Assembly (NCBI GenBank): GCA_024685005.1
Contig: JAIKWF010000044.1
Location: 1 to 51,355 of the forward strand
Source: Lachnospiraceae bacterium
GTDB taxonomy: Bacteria > Bacillota > Clostridia > Lachnospirales > Lachnospiraceae
Direction: 5' to 3'
Length of the DNA stretch: 51,355 nucleotides
In this document: in pieces, positions 25,124 to 32,961 of the stretch
How positions within the stretch are numbered: position 1 is the first letter of the stretch
How the letters are laid out: the number at the start of each line of letters is the position of its first letter
Notes under the pieces: model-generated
Databases searched by the model: none
Told to the model about the DNA's origin: nothing
The model's input: only the letters and a program-made list of their open reading frames with translations
Program-made: the position numbers and the translations under genes

Positions 25124-25873
25124 ATGATCATTTGCGGACTGAATAAAACAACACTTTTGGATTATCCGGGACTTGTGGCGGCTACGGTTTTTTTGGGCGG
25201 CTGCAATTTTCGTTGTCCCTTTTGTCATAACAAAGAACTGGTATTAAACCCTTCTTCCTGTCAGACCCATACAGAGGAAGAGGTACTGTCTCATCTGCAA
25301 AAGCGAAAAGGGATATTGCAGGGAGTCTGCATCACCGGAGGCGAACCTACCCTGCAAAAGGATCTGCCGGATTTTATTCGCAGCTGCAAGGAGCTGGGCT
25401 ACAAGGTGAAGCTGGATACCAACGGCACCAATCCCGGCATGATGAAAAGCCTTTATCGGGAAGGACTCATCGACTATGTGGCAATGGATATCAAGTCTTG
25501 CCCCGGGGAGTATCCGCTTGTGGCGGGACTGACGGAGTCTGCATGGAGGCAAAAAGATGCCAAAAGCCCGGACGCAGGGCCGGATCTGTCAGAGAGGATC
25601 AAAGAGTCCGTTTCCTTCTTGATCCGGGAAACCGGAGGGGATTTTGATTATGAGTTTCGCACAACGGTGGTAAAAGAGCTTCATACCCGGGCATCTTTTG
25701 AAAAGATCGCAGAGTGGATCAAGGGAGCAAACCACTATTATTTGCAGTCCTATGAGGAATCGGAAGGAGTCATCTGTCCGGGATTTTCGGCCTATGAACC
25801 GGAGCAGATGGAAGAATTTGCCGATCTTGTAAAAGGAAGCGTAAAAGATGTATCTCTGCGGGGAATCGGATAA
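25124..25873 (+). CDS. nrdG: Anaerobic ribonucleoside-triphosphate reductase activating protein (radical SAM)
   Basis: 249-residue radical SAM enzyme. The cluster-binding motif is CNFRCPFC (Cys27, Cys31, Cys34; CxxxCxxC), followed by HNKELV and the SAM-binding GGEPTLQKDLPDF. The length and the ending resemble the NrdG2 type, which uses a 4Fe-4S cluster and SAM to generate a glycyl radical on the class III reductase. PflA-like activases share these motifs, so the exact partner is not certain; no nrdD or pfl gene is in the window. One base separates it from cdaR, so it is co-transcribed with that regulator. Confidence 0.85.
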   Translation: MIICGLNKTTLLDYPGLVAATVFLGGCNFRCPFCHNKELVLNPSSCQTHTEEEVLSHLQKRKGILQGVCITGGEPTLQKDLPDFIRSCKELGYKVKLDTNGTNPGMMKSLYREGLIDYVAMDIKSCPGEYPLVAGLTESAWRQKDAKSPDAGPDLSERIKESVSFLIRETGGDFDYEFRTTVVKELHTRASFEKIAEWIKGANHYYLQSYEESEGVICPGFSAYEPEQMEEFADLVKGSVKDVSLRGIG

Positions 25874-25891
25874 AACGGGGGGATCGCGCCT

Positions 25892-26542
25892 ATGAATAAC
25901 AGCAGTCAGAGGACGCTGAAGATCATTATTTTTCTGTTTGCAGTGGCAGCAGCAGTAAATTTTTGGGTCATAGAGCCGAAGAAAAACTCTCACAAAGCCA
26001 TAGCAGGTATTCGGGATCCCATCCAGAAAGAAGCCAGCGGTACGGCCAAATGGAAGGAAGAGGGGAATAATGCCTATTTCCGCCTGCTGTACAGCTACGA
26101 TATAGAAGCGCTGGTGGTGCATACCCATTCCTATTGGGGCAATACCAATGCGGGAGACCGCCTGTCTCCTTTGGATCTTGGACTTGCCTGGGGTAAGGTT
26201 GCAGAATACAATGACAGAATCGATTTTCACTGGAGTCAGTCCGGCAGATGGCTTAGCTGGATGGTAAAGGATGTTGCAGAGCTGAAACCGGTAGGCGGTG
26301 TGGAAGGTGTAGGTAAAAACGTTTCCAACAACCACATTATTCCCGAAAATAAAACAGTGGAACGGCAGGTAAAACGGATCCGGACAGGGGATCACGTTCG
26401 GCTGAAAGGGTATCTTGTGGCCATTGAAGGTGTGCAGGATAATGGCAGCGAATTCTGGTGGAATTCTTCCACAGACCGTAACGACAGCGGCGACGGTGCC
26501 TGCGAAGTGTTTTACGTGAAAGAGGTAACAAAACTGCCTTAG
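25892..26542 (+). CDS. Membrane-anchored protein of unknown function
   Basis: 216 residues. One N-terminal membrane helix (IIIFLFAVAAAVNFWVIEPK, residues 11-30) is followed by an extracellular domain rich in Trp and Tyr. Notable segments are VHTHSYWGNTN, LGLAWGKVAEYNDRIDFHWS and RTGDHVRLKGYLVAIEG, the last looking like an OB-type strand pattern. I recognise no family. A helix-only anchor without Cys suggests an uncleaved signal anchor. It starts 19 bases after the activase, with GGGGGGATCGCG upstream of the ATG, and is followed at once by the remains of an LRR_5 gene. Co-transcription with cdaR-nrdG is likely. Confidence 0.6.
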   Translation: MNNSSQRTLKIIIFLFAVAAAVNFWVIEPKKNSHKAIAGIRDPIQKEASGTAKWKEEGNNAYFRLLYSYDIEALVVHTHSYWGNTNAGDRLSPLDLGLAWGKVAEYNDRIDFHWSQSGRWLSWMVKDVAELKPVGGVEGVGKNVSNNHIIPENKTVERQVKRIRTGDHVRLKGYLVAIEGVQDNGSEFWWNSSTDRNDSGDGACEVFYVKEVTKLP

Positions 26543-26543
26543 G

Positions 26544-27244
26544 CCGGTTTTTGACCACTTCCTCGTGAAGAAGGGAGAGATCGTAGTAGATAAGCCGGGG
26601 TATTCTCTTTTATCTGGTGCGTGCCGGTGTACTGGAGGAGAGCGTAAGCGGCAATACCAGGAATTATATGCAGGGCGAAAAGGACCTTTTGAGAATTGAG
26701 GACAGCGCCAATGTTTATGTGGACCAGGATCTGACGGAGCCGAAGCCGAATCCGGAACCTGCGCCCGGACCGAAGGATCCGGAGAAAAAGGAGCCGGCAG
26801 CTGTGGGCACCGAATTGAACAAAGAAGGCCTCCCCGGTGTTTACGTTGTGGTAGCATCGGAAAGCGGCGAGCCGGAAGTAGCATTTAAGGCACCTTTATC
26901 CAAAGATGAATCCCAGATCGTCATTCCGGATACCATTATTGCGGATGGCGTGACCTACAAAGTAACCCAGATCGCGGATAAGGCCTTTGCCAAAAACAAG
27001 AAGCTTACCAAGGTTACCATGGGCAAGAACGTACTGAAGATCGGAAAGAAGGCATTTTCCGGCTGTGTGAAGCTCAGCTCAGAGACCATTACCATCGGAG
27101 ATCTTGCGTTTGAAAACTGCAAAGCCTTAAAGAGCCTTACCCTTCCCGAAAACGGCCAAGATCAAAGTGCCCAAGGGAATGGCAAAGAAATACAAGGCAT
27201 TGTTCGGCAAAAAAGGTCAGCCTTCTTCAGTAAGAGTAAAATAA
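26544..27244 (+). pseudogene. Decayed LRR_5 (BspA-like) surface protein gene
   Basis: Leucine-rich repeat type 5 sequence is clear (VTQIADKAFAKNKKLTKVTM, IGKKAFSGC, IGDLAFENCKALKSLTLP), but the gene is broken. No signal peptide or ribosome binding site exists. The 5' part reads FDHFLVKKGEIVVDKPGYS in one frame and then continues in another as FYLVRAGVLEESVSGNTRN. After LPEN (about 27150) the usual family tail TAKIKVPKGMAKKYKALFGK follows only in a shifted frame, ending in TAA at 27242-27244. KLSS-ETITIG also looks like an internal loss. At least two frameshifts plus 5' truncation make function unlikely. A proline-rich linker (KPNPEPAPGPKDPEKK) separates head and repeats. Confidence 0.75.
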
Positions 27245-27248
27245 GTAT

Positions 27249-27827
27249 ATGAATGAAATGACGGAAAAGCGCCGTCGCAGGATCGAGCTGCGCCGGCAGG
27301 CAAAAGAAGAAAAAAAAGAGCGCGAGGCGGCGGCTAAGGAGGCTGCCGCTCTTGCTATGCAAAAAGAAGATGAACGTTTTATGAAGGCAGCCATTACCCA
27401 GGCCAAAAAAGCAGCCGCCATAGGTGAGGTGCCCATCGGATGCGTCATCGTTTATGATCACAAGATCATCGGAAGGGGCTATAACAGACGAAATACGGAC
27501 AAAAGCACGCTGTCCCATGCAGAGATCACAGCCATAAAAAAAGCCTCCAAAGTTCTGGATGACTGGAGACTGGAGGAGTGCCGGCTGTATGTGACCTTAG
27601 AGCCCTGCCAGATGTGCGCGGGGGCCATCATTCAGGCCAGGATCCCTACGGTGGTCATTGGTGCCATGAATCCCAAGGCAGGCTGTGCCGGATCTATTTT
27701 AAATCTGTTTACGGTGGAAAAATTCAACCATCAGGTAGAGACGGTTTATGGCGTAATGGAAGAAGAGTGCAGCAGGATCCTGAAGGACTTTTTTACGGAT
27801 CTGCGGAAAAGACTGAAAAAGGAATAA
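27249..27827 (+). CDS. tadA: tRNA adenosine(34) deaminase TadA
   Basis: Converts A34 to inosine in tRNA-Arg(ACG) (zinc-dependent). The catalytic motif is HAE (His90, Glu92) and the zinc pair is PCQMC (Cys120, Cys123), with the family stretch IGEVPIGCVIVYDHKIIGRG. The frame opens at 27249, giving 192 residues with a charged N-terminal extension (EKRRRRIELRRQAKEEKKER). That start lacks a clear ribosome binding site. The ATG at 27357 would give a canonical 156-residue protein and has AAGGAGG 14 bases upstream, which is rather far. I keep the long form but am unsure. The stop codon overlaps the T-tract of the SRP RNA terminator on the other strand. Confidence 0.92.
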   Translation: MNEMTEKRRRRIELRRQAKEEKKEREAAAKEAAALAMQKEDERFMKAAITQAKKAAAIGEVPIGCVIVYDHKIIGRGYNRRNTDKSTLSHAEITAIKKASKVLDDWRLEECRLYVTLEPCQMCAGAIIQARIPTVVIGAMNPKAGCAGSILNLFTVEKFNHQVETVYGVMEEECSRILKDFFTDLRKRLKKE

Positions 27828-27831
27828 AAAA

Positions 27832-28095
27832 CCGTGCGGGCGGCTTCGAATACCGACTCCTGTACGTTACTCCGGCAGCCGGCTCAGACCAGGCACCCTT
27901 ACGGCACATGAAAGATTCTGCTTAGTGCTGCTTTGTTCCCAACCTGACACGGTTCGCAGATTTCCATTGCGTAAGACCCGGGCTTCAACGCTACTTACCG
28001 AAGGCAGCTGCAAAAGTGATACCCTCTGCCGTCCATCACCCTCCCTAAAGCGGATTTGGAGTACAAGGCACCGCTACTGCCCCGGCTGCACGGTC
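27832..28095 (-). ncRNA. ffs: Signal recognition particle RNA (large, Bacillus/Clostridia type)
   Basis: On the minus strand the domain IV motif GTCAGGTTGGGAACAAAGCA, then GC, contains the GGAA tetraloop and the asymmetric-loop bases that bind Ffh. The 5' part has GTAGCGGTGCCTTGTACTCC, matching the Alu-like domain of Clostridia SRP RNAs. The ends pair (CCGTGC at 28093-28088 with GCACGG at 27837-27832), and TTTTTATT follows as a terminator. Length is about 264 nt. It sits tail to tail with tadA; in Bacillus the two genes are also neighbours. Confidence 0.93.
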
Positions 28096-28100
28096 TTTTT

Positions 28101-28129
28101 AGTATATATGGTTTGATTCTCTTTGTCAA
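28101..28129 (-). promoter_or_regulatory. SRP RNA promoter
   Basis: Minus-strand TTGACA (28129-28124), 17 bp, TATACT (28106-28101), a consensus promoter ending six bases before the RNA 5' end. Confidence 0.85.
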
Positions 28130-28141
28130 ATCATGTATAAA
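28113..28141 (+). promoter_or_regulatory. Carboxylesterase promoter, overlapping the SRP RNA promoter
   Basis: TTGATT (28113-28118), 17 bp, TATAAA (28136-28141). It shares bases with the divergent SRP promoter, so polymerases would compete. Confidence 0.45.
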
Positions 28142-28172
28142 AACAAAACGTCCGTAAGAGAAAGGAGAAAAA

Positions 28173-29531
28173 ATGAAAAGGATCGCAGAAACGGAAAACG
28201 GAATCCTGCAGGGTATGCAGGGGACGGATGCCAGGATCACGGTATATAAGGGAGTCCCTTTCGCAGCTCCGCCGGTAGGAGAAAACAGATGGCGGGCGCC
28301 TCAGCCCTGTGAAAACTGGGAAGGAATCCGGACGGCTTATACCTACGGACCGATCTCCATGCAGGATACGCCGGGACTGGGAGATGATGTATATTGCCAT
28401 GAATGGCACGTGGACCCGGACATTCCCATGAGTGAGGACTGCCTGTATCTGAACATTTGGACGCCGGCGAAAAGTCCGGATGAAAAACTGCCGGTTCTGT
28501 ACTGGATCTACGGCGGAGCCTTTCAGTGGGGCTATACGGCGGAAATGGAATTTGATGCAGAGCGTCTGGCAGCCAGAGGGATCGTTGTGGTCACCGTAGC
28601 CTACAGACTGGGAGCCTTCGGTTTTCTGGCCCATCCCGAGATCACAAAGGAAAGCCCCGATGCGCCGGGTAATTTCGGCCTTCTGGATCAGCGGGCAGGT
28701 CTTTTCTGGGTAAAGAGAAATATTGCCGCTTTTGGCGGTGACCCTGACAGGATCACTGTGGCAGGCCAGTCAGCAGGAGGCTGCAGCGTTATCAATCAGA
28801 TTACAAGCGAGACAAACGGGGATCTGATCAAAGGCGCCATGATCTTTTCCGGGATCATACGCTTTGATGAAAAGCAGATCGATCAGGACCTGTTTCGCGC
28901 CCCCACCCTGGAAGAAGCAGAAAAGCAGGGAGAGGATCTGTTTGCTTATCTGGGCGTAGAAAGCCTGGCACAGGCCAGGGATCTGGATGCATCTTTTATC
29001 GTGGAAAAATATGCAGCTTACAGAGAAGATCATCCCTTTCTGACCAATATCATCGACGGACATTTTTGCAAGGGAGATCCCCAGCAAAGACTAGCTCAGG
29101 GGCTGTATCCCAATATCCCCCTGATCAGCGGGAATACCACGGATGAATTTATAGAAGAGGGCATTAATATAGTGGAGCGCTCCGTAAAAAGGACCTTCGG
29201 GGAGATCCTGCAAAACAGGCCGGATGCAAAGCTGTATTATTACAGATTCGGCGCCGAGATCCCGGGAGACGATCATCCCGGATGCTTCCATTCCTGCGAC
29301 CTGTGGTTCTTCTTCGAGACACTGATGAAATGTCGGAGGCCCTTTGTGGGAAAGCATTATGATCTGGCAAGACAGATGTGCAATTACGTGGCGGCCTTTG
29401 TAAAATTCGGTGATCCCAACTGCAAAGATGCGGACGGATCCGAGCAGGATAAGTGGGAGCTTTATACAGCCGCTGATAAGGAGGGGATGGACTTTACCCT
29501 CGACGGACCGGTTTTATCGAAGCATACATGA
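28173..29531 (+). CDS. Type-B carboxylesterase (para-nitrobenzyl esterase family)
   Basis: 452-residue serine esterase. Characteristic stretches are YKGVPFAAPPVGENRWRAPQ, SEDCLYLNIWTP, the oxyanion loop YWIYGGAFQWG, and the nucleophile elbow AGQSAGG with Ser200. The catalytic His is probably in GCFHSCDLWF. No signal peptide, so cytoplasmic. Members hydrolyse varied carboxylic esters; beside a GH8 gene, removal of acetyl or feruloyl groups from xylo-oligosaccharides is plausible but inferred. It is about 50 residues shorter than the usual 500, mainly in the late cap region. AGAAAGGAGAAAAA precedes the ATG. Confidence 0.9.
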   Translation: MKRIAETENGILQGMQGTDARITVYKGVPFAAPPVGENRWRAPQPCENWEGIRTAYTYGPISMQDTPGLGDDVYCHEWHVDPDIPMSEDCLYLNIWTPAKSPDEKLPVLYWIYGGAFQWGYTAEMEFDAERLAARGIVVVTVAYRLGAFGFLAHPEITKESPDAPGNFGLLDQRAGLFWVKRNIAAFGGDPDRITVAGQSAGGCSVINQITSETNGDLIKGAMIFSGIIRFDEKQIDQDLFRAPTLEEAEKQGEDLFAYLGVESLAQARDLDASFIVEKYAAYREDHPFLTNIIDGHFCKGDPQQRLAQGLYPNIPLISGNTTDEFIEEGINIVERSVKRTFGEILQNRPDAKLYYYRFGAEIPGDDHPGCFHSCDLWFFFETLMKCRRPFVGKHYDLARQMCNYVAAFVKFGDPNCKDADGSEQDKWELYTAADKEGMDFTLDGPVLSKHT

Positions 29532-29616
29532 CCTACGCCACGATCGGAAAAATGTGATATGCTGCTTCAGGATATTACAGAGAAGAAAAACGAAATAAGA
29601 CAAGCGAGAAAAAATC

Positions 29617-31359
29617 ATGAAATTTAATCTATTTGACAATCCCATTATACAGGCCATCAACAAGGTGACAGATTATCTGATCCTGAATCTTATATGGATC
29701 ATCTGTTCGCTGCCCATCGTTACGGCAGGAGCGGCTCTTGGGGCAAAATATTATGTGGGAACGAAAATGTACCGGAAAGAGGAACCGGCGGTATTTTCCG
29801 CATTTTTTTACTCCTTTAAGAAAAATCTGCGGCAGACCCTGCTGCCTTCTCTTGTGATCTTTTTGCTCATGGGCGTGCTGGCGGCAGACTGGTATTTTAT
29901 CCTGAACCGGGAATCCTCAAAGACGGTTCTGGGGATCTTCTTTTTGGCAACCCTTATGTTTTTTATGGTAGCATTTTGCCTGTTTCCCCTTATAGCAAGG
30001 TATGAGGTAGGGACTGGTCAGGCTGTAAAAATGGCCATCGGAATGTCGATCGCAGGATTTCCCAAAGTGTTTTTTGCAATCCTGATGTTTTTCCTGCCGT
30101 TTCTCTTCATTTTTCTGACAGTGAAGTGGTGCTGGCTGATCTGCCTGATCTTCCAGATGGTGATGATCCCCACCAACAGCCGGTTTTTTGTGAAAGTGTT
30201 CGACAGGTTGGAAGATACCTCCGGTCAGGCACAGGGGGAGGCAGGCGAGAACTTTCTGGAATCCTATGGCGTCAGCAGGGAAGATGCGGACAAAAGAGCG
30301 GAGGAGATTTTTCAAACCCTGTTTTACGGAAGCGAAGAGGAACGGATCTATCATCCCGCAGGCGATGACATGGGATATATGGTAGATACGGGGAATATGG
30401 ATGCCCGCACCGAAGGCATGTCCTATGGCATGATGATGTGCGTGCAGATGGATAAGCAGGAAGAGTTTGACAGGCTCTGGAAATGGGCAAAAACCTATAT
30501 GTATCAGACGGAAGGTCCCCAGAAGGGGTATTTTGCCTGGTCCTGCGCACTTGACGGTACGAAAAACGCCCAGGGAGCCGCACCGGACGGAGAAGAGTAT
30601 TTTGCCATGGCACTGATCTTTGCCGGGAACCGGTGGGGAAACAAAGACGGTATCTTCAACTATCACACCGAGGCAAAGGATCTTTTGCACAATATGATCT
30701 GGAAAGGCAGAGCGGATCTGCCGGGACGTTCCATGTTCGATCCGGACAATCACTATATCCGTTTTGTGGCAGAGGAGGATTTTACGGATCCTTCCTATCA
30801 TTTGCCCCATTTTTACGAGCAATTTGCCCGTTATGCCTATCAGGAAGACAGGCCATTTTTCGAGATCGCCGCAAAGAAAAGCCGGAAATTCTGGGAAGCG
30901 TGCTGCCATCCGGATACGGGCCTTTCTCCGGAATATGCTAATTTCGACGGAACGCCCTATACGGTCAGGGAGCCCTACGGCAGACATGACTGGTATTACA
31001 GCGATGCCTACCGCACCATGATGAATATGGCCCTGGATGCCATTTGGTGCGGAAAAAAGGAATGGCCGGAGGAAAATGCCAAGCGCTTTCTGCGGTTTTT
31101 CAATGAAAAACTGGAAGAGGGAACCTGGGACAGTGTCTTTACCGTGGATGGCAAAAGGGAGGATGAAAAAGCGCTGCATCCGTATGCAGTCATCGCCTCG
31201 AATGCCACAGCGGCGGTATTTGATCCGGAGGGGGCAAAGCCCTGGGTGGAGATGTTCCTTGAAAAAGGACTTCGCAGCGGTGACAGAAGATATTACGACA
31301 ACTGTCTGCACTTTTTTGCCTATCTGATGCTGAGCGGAAACTACAGGATCTATGAATGA
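29617..31359 (+). CDS. Fusion: DUF624 (YesL-like) membrane domain + GH8 exo-oligoxylanase domain
   Basis: 580 residues in one uninterrupted frame. Residues 1-200 are a complete YesL/DUF624 membrane protein (NLIWIICSLPIVTAGAALGA, several more helices, ending FFVKVFDRLED). Residues 211-580 are a complete GH8 domain like reducing-end xylose-releasing exo-oligoxylanase (Rex): GDDMGYMVDTGNMDARTEGM and SYGMMMCVQMDKQEEFDRLW. Glu266 in TEG is the expected general acid, and Asp463 in YYSDAYRT the likely base. Rex enzymes remove xylose from the reducing end of xylo-oligosaccharides, usually as soluble cytoplasmic proteins. Here the enzyme would be tied to the membrane. The joint (TSGQAQGEAGEN) contains GGGGGAGG at 30234-30241, perhaps the relic of a ribosome binding site of a once separate gene. 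Confidence 0.9.
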   Translation: MKFNLFDNPIIQAINKVTDYLILNLIWIICSLPIVTAGAALGAKYYVGTKMYRKEEPAVFSAFFYSFKKNLRQTLLPSLVIFLLMGVLAADWYFILNRESSKTVLGIFFLATLMFFMVAFCLFPLIARYEVGTGQAVKMAIGMSIAGFPKVFFAILMFFLPFLFIFLTVKWCWLICLIFQMVMIPTNSRFFVKVFDRLEDTSGQAQGEAGENFLESYGVSREDADKRAEEIFQTLFYGSEEERIYHPAGDDMGYMVDTGNMDARTEGMSYGMMMCVQMDKQEEFDRLWKWAKTYMYQTEGPQKGYFAWSCALDGTKNAQGAAPDGEEYFAMALIFAGNRWGNKDGIFNYHTEAKDLLHNMIWKGRADLPGRSMFDPDNHYIRFVAEEDFTDPSYHLPHFYEQFARYAYQEDRPFFEIAAKKSRKFWEACCHPDTGLSPEYANFDGTPYTVREPYGRHDWYYSDAYRTMMNMALDAIWCGKKEWPEENAKRFLRFFNEKLEEGTWDSVFTVDGKREDEKALHPYAVIASNATAAVFDPEGAKPWVEMFLEKGLRSGDRRYYDNCLHFFAYLMLSGNYRIYE

Positions 31360-31360
31360 C

Positions 31361-31389
31361 TTGTGATATCGCTTTATAGATGCTATGAT
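31361..31389 (+). promoter_or_regulatory. Promoter of the triple-repeat secreted protein
   Basis: TTGTGA (31361-31366), 17 bp, TATGAT (31384-31389), starting two bases after the GH8 fusion stop. Confidence 0.5.
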
Positions 31390-31431
31390 TGAAATGTCAC
31401 ACGAAACAGGCACTTTTGAAAGGGGAAAAGA

Positions 31432-32946
31432 ATGAAGAGAGGATATGTTAAAACAGTGCTGATGTCCCTTGCACTTACGCTGGGACTGTTTGCAGGAAGC
31501 AGCGTGGACGCTTTTGCCGATAAAGCGTCTGATGCGGCAGCAGGCTCTGTGCTTACGCTGAATGAAGTCAAAACCGACTCCATTGAGCAAAAGGGCGGAG
31601 AAAAATGGTATCAGTTCAATTTGACGGAAGCGGGATATTTTCGCATCCATATCGGTCCCGGCGAGAAAGTAGATAAAGACGAGATCGGATGGGGCTGGGA
31701 AGCAGCTTTTTATAAAAAAGGGGAATTAGAAGAAAGCATCATCGAAATAGGTGGGGTGGATTCTCTTAAGAAGAGCTGCTGGCTGGCTTTTGACCCCGGC
31801 ACTTATTATATCCAGGTCAAAGAAAGAAATGAAATGTATGATACGAAGGGCAATCCTTTTGATCTGAAGGTCGAATTTAATAAATCCGATATCTGGGAAA
31901 GCGAAAGCAACGGGAATTATAAAGTTGCCGATGTGATAAAAACGAACACCACCTATAAGGGAAATCTGTATAATAAAGACGATGTGGATTATTATAAGTA
32001 TACAGTGACGAAAGACGGCTATCAGAGCATCACGGTAACGCCGGATCCGGATCTTCGCGATGAGGAAGATCTCGGCTGGGGATGGAATATCACTGTTCTG
32101 GATGCGGATGGTTCTTCGGAATTATTCGCGCTCGACAAGATCACGGCAACAAAAACGACGCTCAATTATCCTATGAAAAAGGGTGATTATTATGTGAAAG
32201 TGCAGGCTGAAGCACCGGCGTTTTCGCCGAAGCAGCAGGTATATGATCTGAAGGTTAATGAAACAGAAGCAGCCGGCTGGGAAGCAGAGCATAATGATCT
32301 TCAAAAGGATGCCAATCCGATCAGTCTTGACACACCTTATAAAGCGCTTACCTATCGCGGTGAGGACAAGGACTTTTTCACCTTTGACATTCCGGTGAAA
32401 GGCATTGTAACCCTGAACATGGCGAAAGATCCCGATACCGATTCCGATAAGGTTTCATGGGGATGGGATGTGGAGCTGACAGCGGAAAATGGTTCCAAGT
32501 CCGTATTTTCGAAGGATAAAGTGACAACGTCCATAACAGAAGAAATGGTTTTGCCGGCAGGAAAGTATTATCTTCTGGTGAAACCGACCAGCAGCTATTT
32601 CTGGCCGAAGGAGTGCATGTATAATTTCTCGGTAAAATATGAGGGATTTGACCAGGCTATGGCCAAGACCACGGTGAAGATCAAAAAGCCCAAGGCAAAA
32701 GGCGGCAAGATCACCGTAAAGTGGAATAAGAACGATCTGGCATCGGGCTATGAAGTATATCGTTCCACAAAAGCAAAGAAAGGCTTCAAGAAGGTAAAAT
32801 CCGTATCCTCCAAGAAGCTTTCCTATGTGGATAAAAAGGTAAAAGCAAAGAAGACTTATTACTACAAAGTCCGCGCTTATATCAAAGTAGACGGAAAGAA
32901 GTATTACAGCCAGTATTCCGCAGTGAAGAAGGTTAAGGCTAAATAA
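31432..32946 (+). CDS. Secreted protein with three PPC-like GWGW repeats and Fn3 tail
   Basis: 504 residues. A signal peptide (MKRGYVKTVLMSLALTLGLF, cleavage near AFA-DK) leads to three related beta-domains of about 120 residues. Each has a Trp signature at the same place: DEIGWGWEAAFYKKG, DLGWGWNITVLDADG and KVSWGWDVELTAENG. Each ends in a GxYYxxVK motif (GTYYIQVK, GDYYVKVQ, GKYYLLVK). This resembles bacterial pre-peptidase C-terminal domains. The last 95 residues are a Lys-rich Fn3 domain (ITVKWNKNDLASGYEVYRST) common on Lachnospiraceae surface proteins. There is no sortase motif, membrane tail or catalytic domain. It probably binds a wall or glycan ligand; that is inference. AAAGGGGAAAAGA precedes the ATG. 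Confidence 0.85.
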   Translation: MKRGYVKTVLMSLALTLGLFAGSSVDAFADKASDAAAGSVLTLNEVKTDSIEQKGGEKWYQFNLTEAGYFRIHIGPGEKVDKDEIGWGWEAAFYKKGELEESIIEIGGVDSLKKSCWLAFDPGTYYIQVKERNEMYDTKGNPFDLKVEFNKSDIWESESNGNYKVADVIKTNTTYKGNLYNKDDVDYYKYTVTKDGYQSITVTPDPDLRDEEDLGWGWNITVLDADGSSELFALDKITATKTTLNYPMKKGDYYVKVQAEAPAFSPKQQVYDLKVNETEAAGWEAEHNDLQKDANPISLDTPYKALTYRGEDKDFFTFDIPVKGIVTLNMAKDPDTDSDKVSWGWDVELTAENGSKSVFSKDKVTTSITEEMVLPAGKYYLLVKPTSSYFWPKECMYNFSVKYEGFDQAMAKTTVKIKKPKAKGGKITVKWNKNDLASGYEVYRSTKAKKGFKKVKSVSSKKLSYVDKKVKAKKTYYYKVRAYIKVDGKKYYSQYSAVKKVKAK

Positions 32947-32961
32947 TTCATTCCGAAGAAA

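Noticed and set aside
26617-27252. Intact LRR_5 protein of 211 residues
   Set aside because: GTG start without a ribosome binding site, no signal peptide, and the expected family tail appears only in another frame.
27925-28240. Small ORFs downstream of tadA on both strands
   Set aside because: They lie in the SRP RNA, whose domain IV and 5' domain motifs are clear on the minus strand.
29917-31650. 577-codon antisense ORF over the GH8 fusion
   Set aside because: The plus strand encodes well-recognised DUF624 and GH8 domains; the antisense translation shows no family features.
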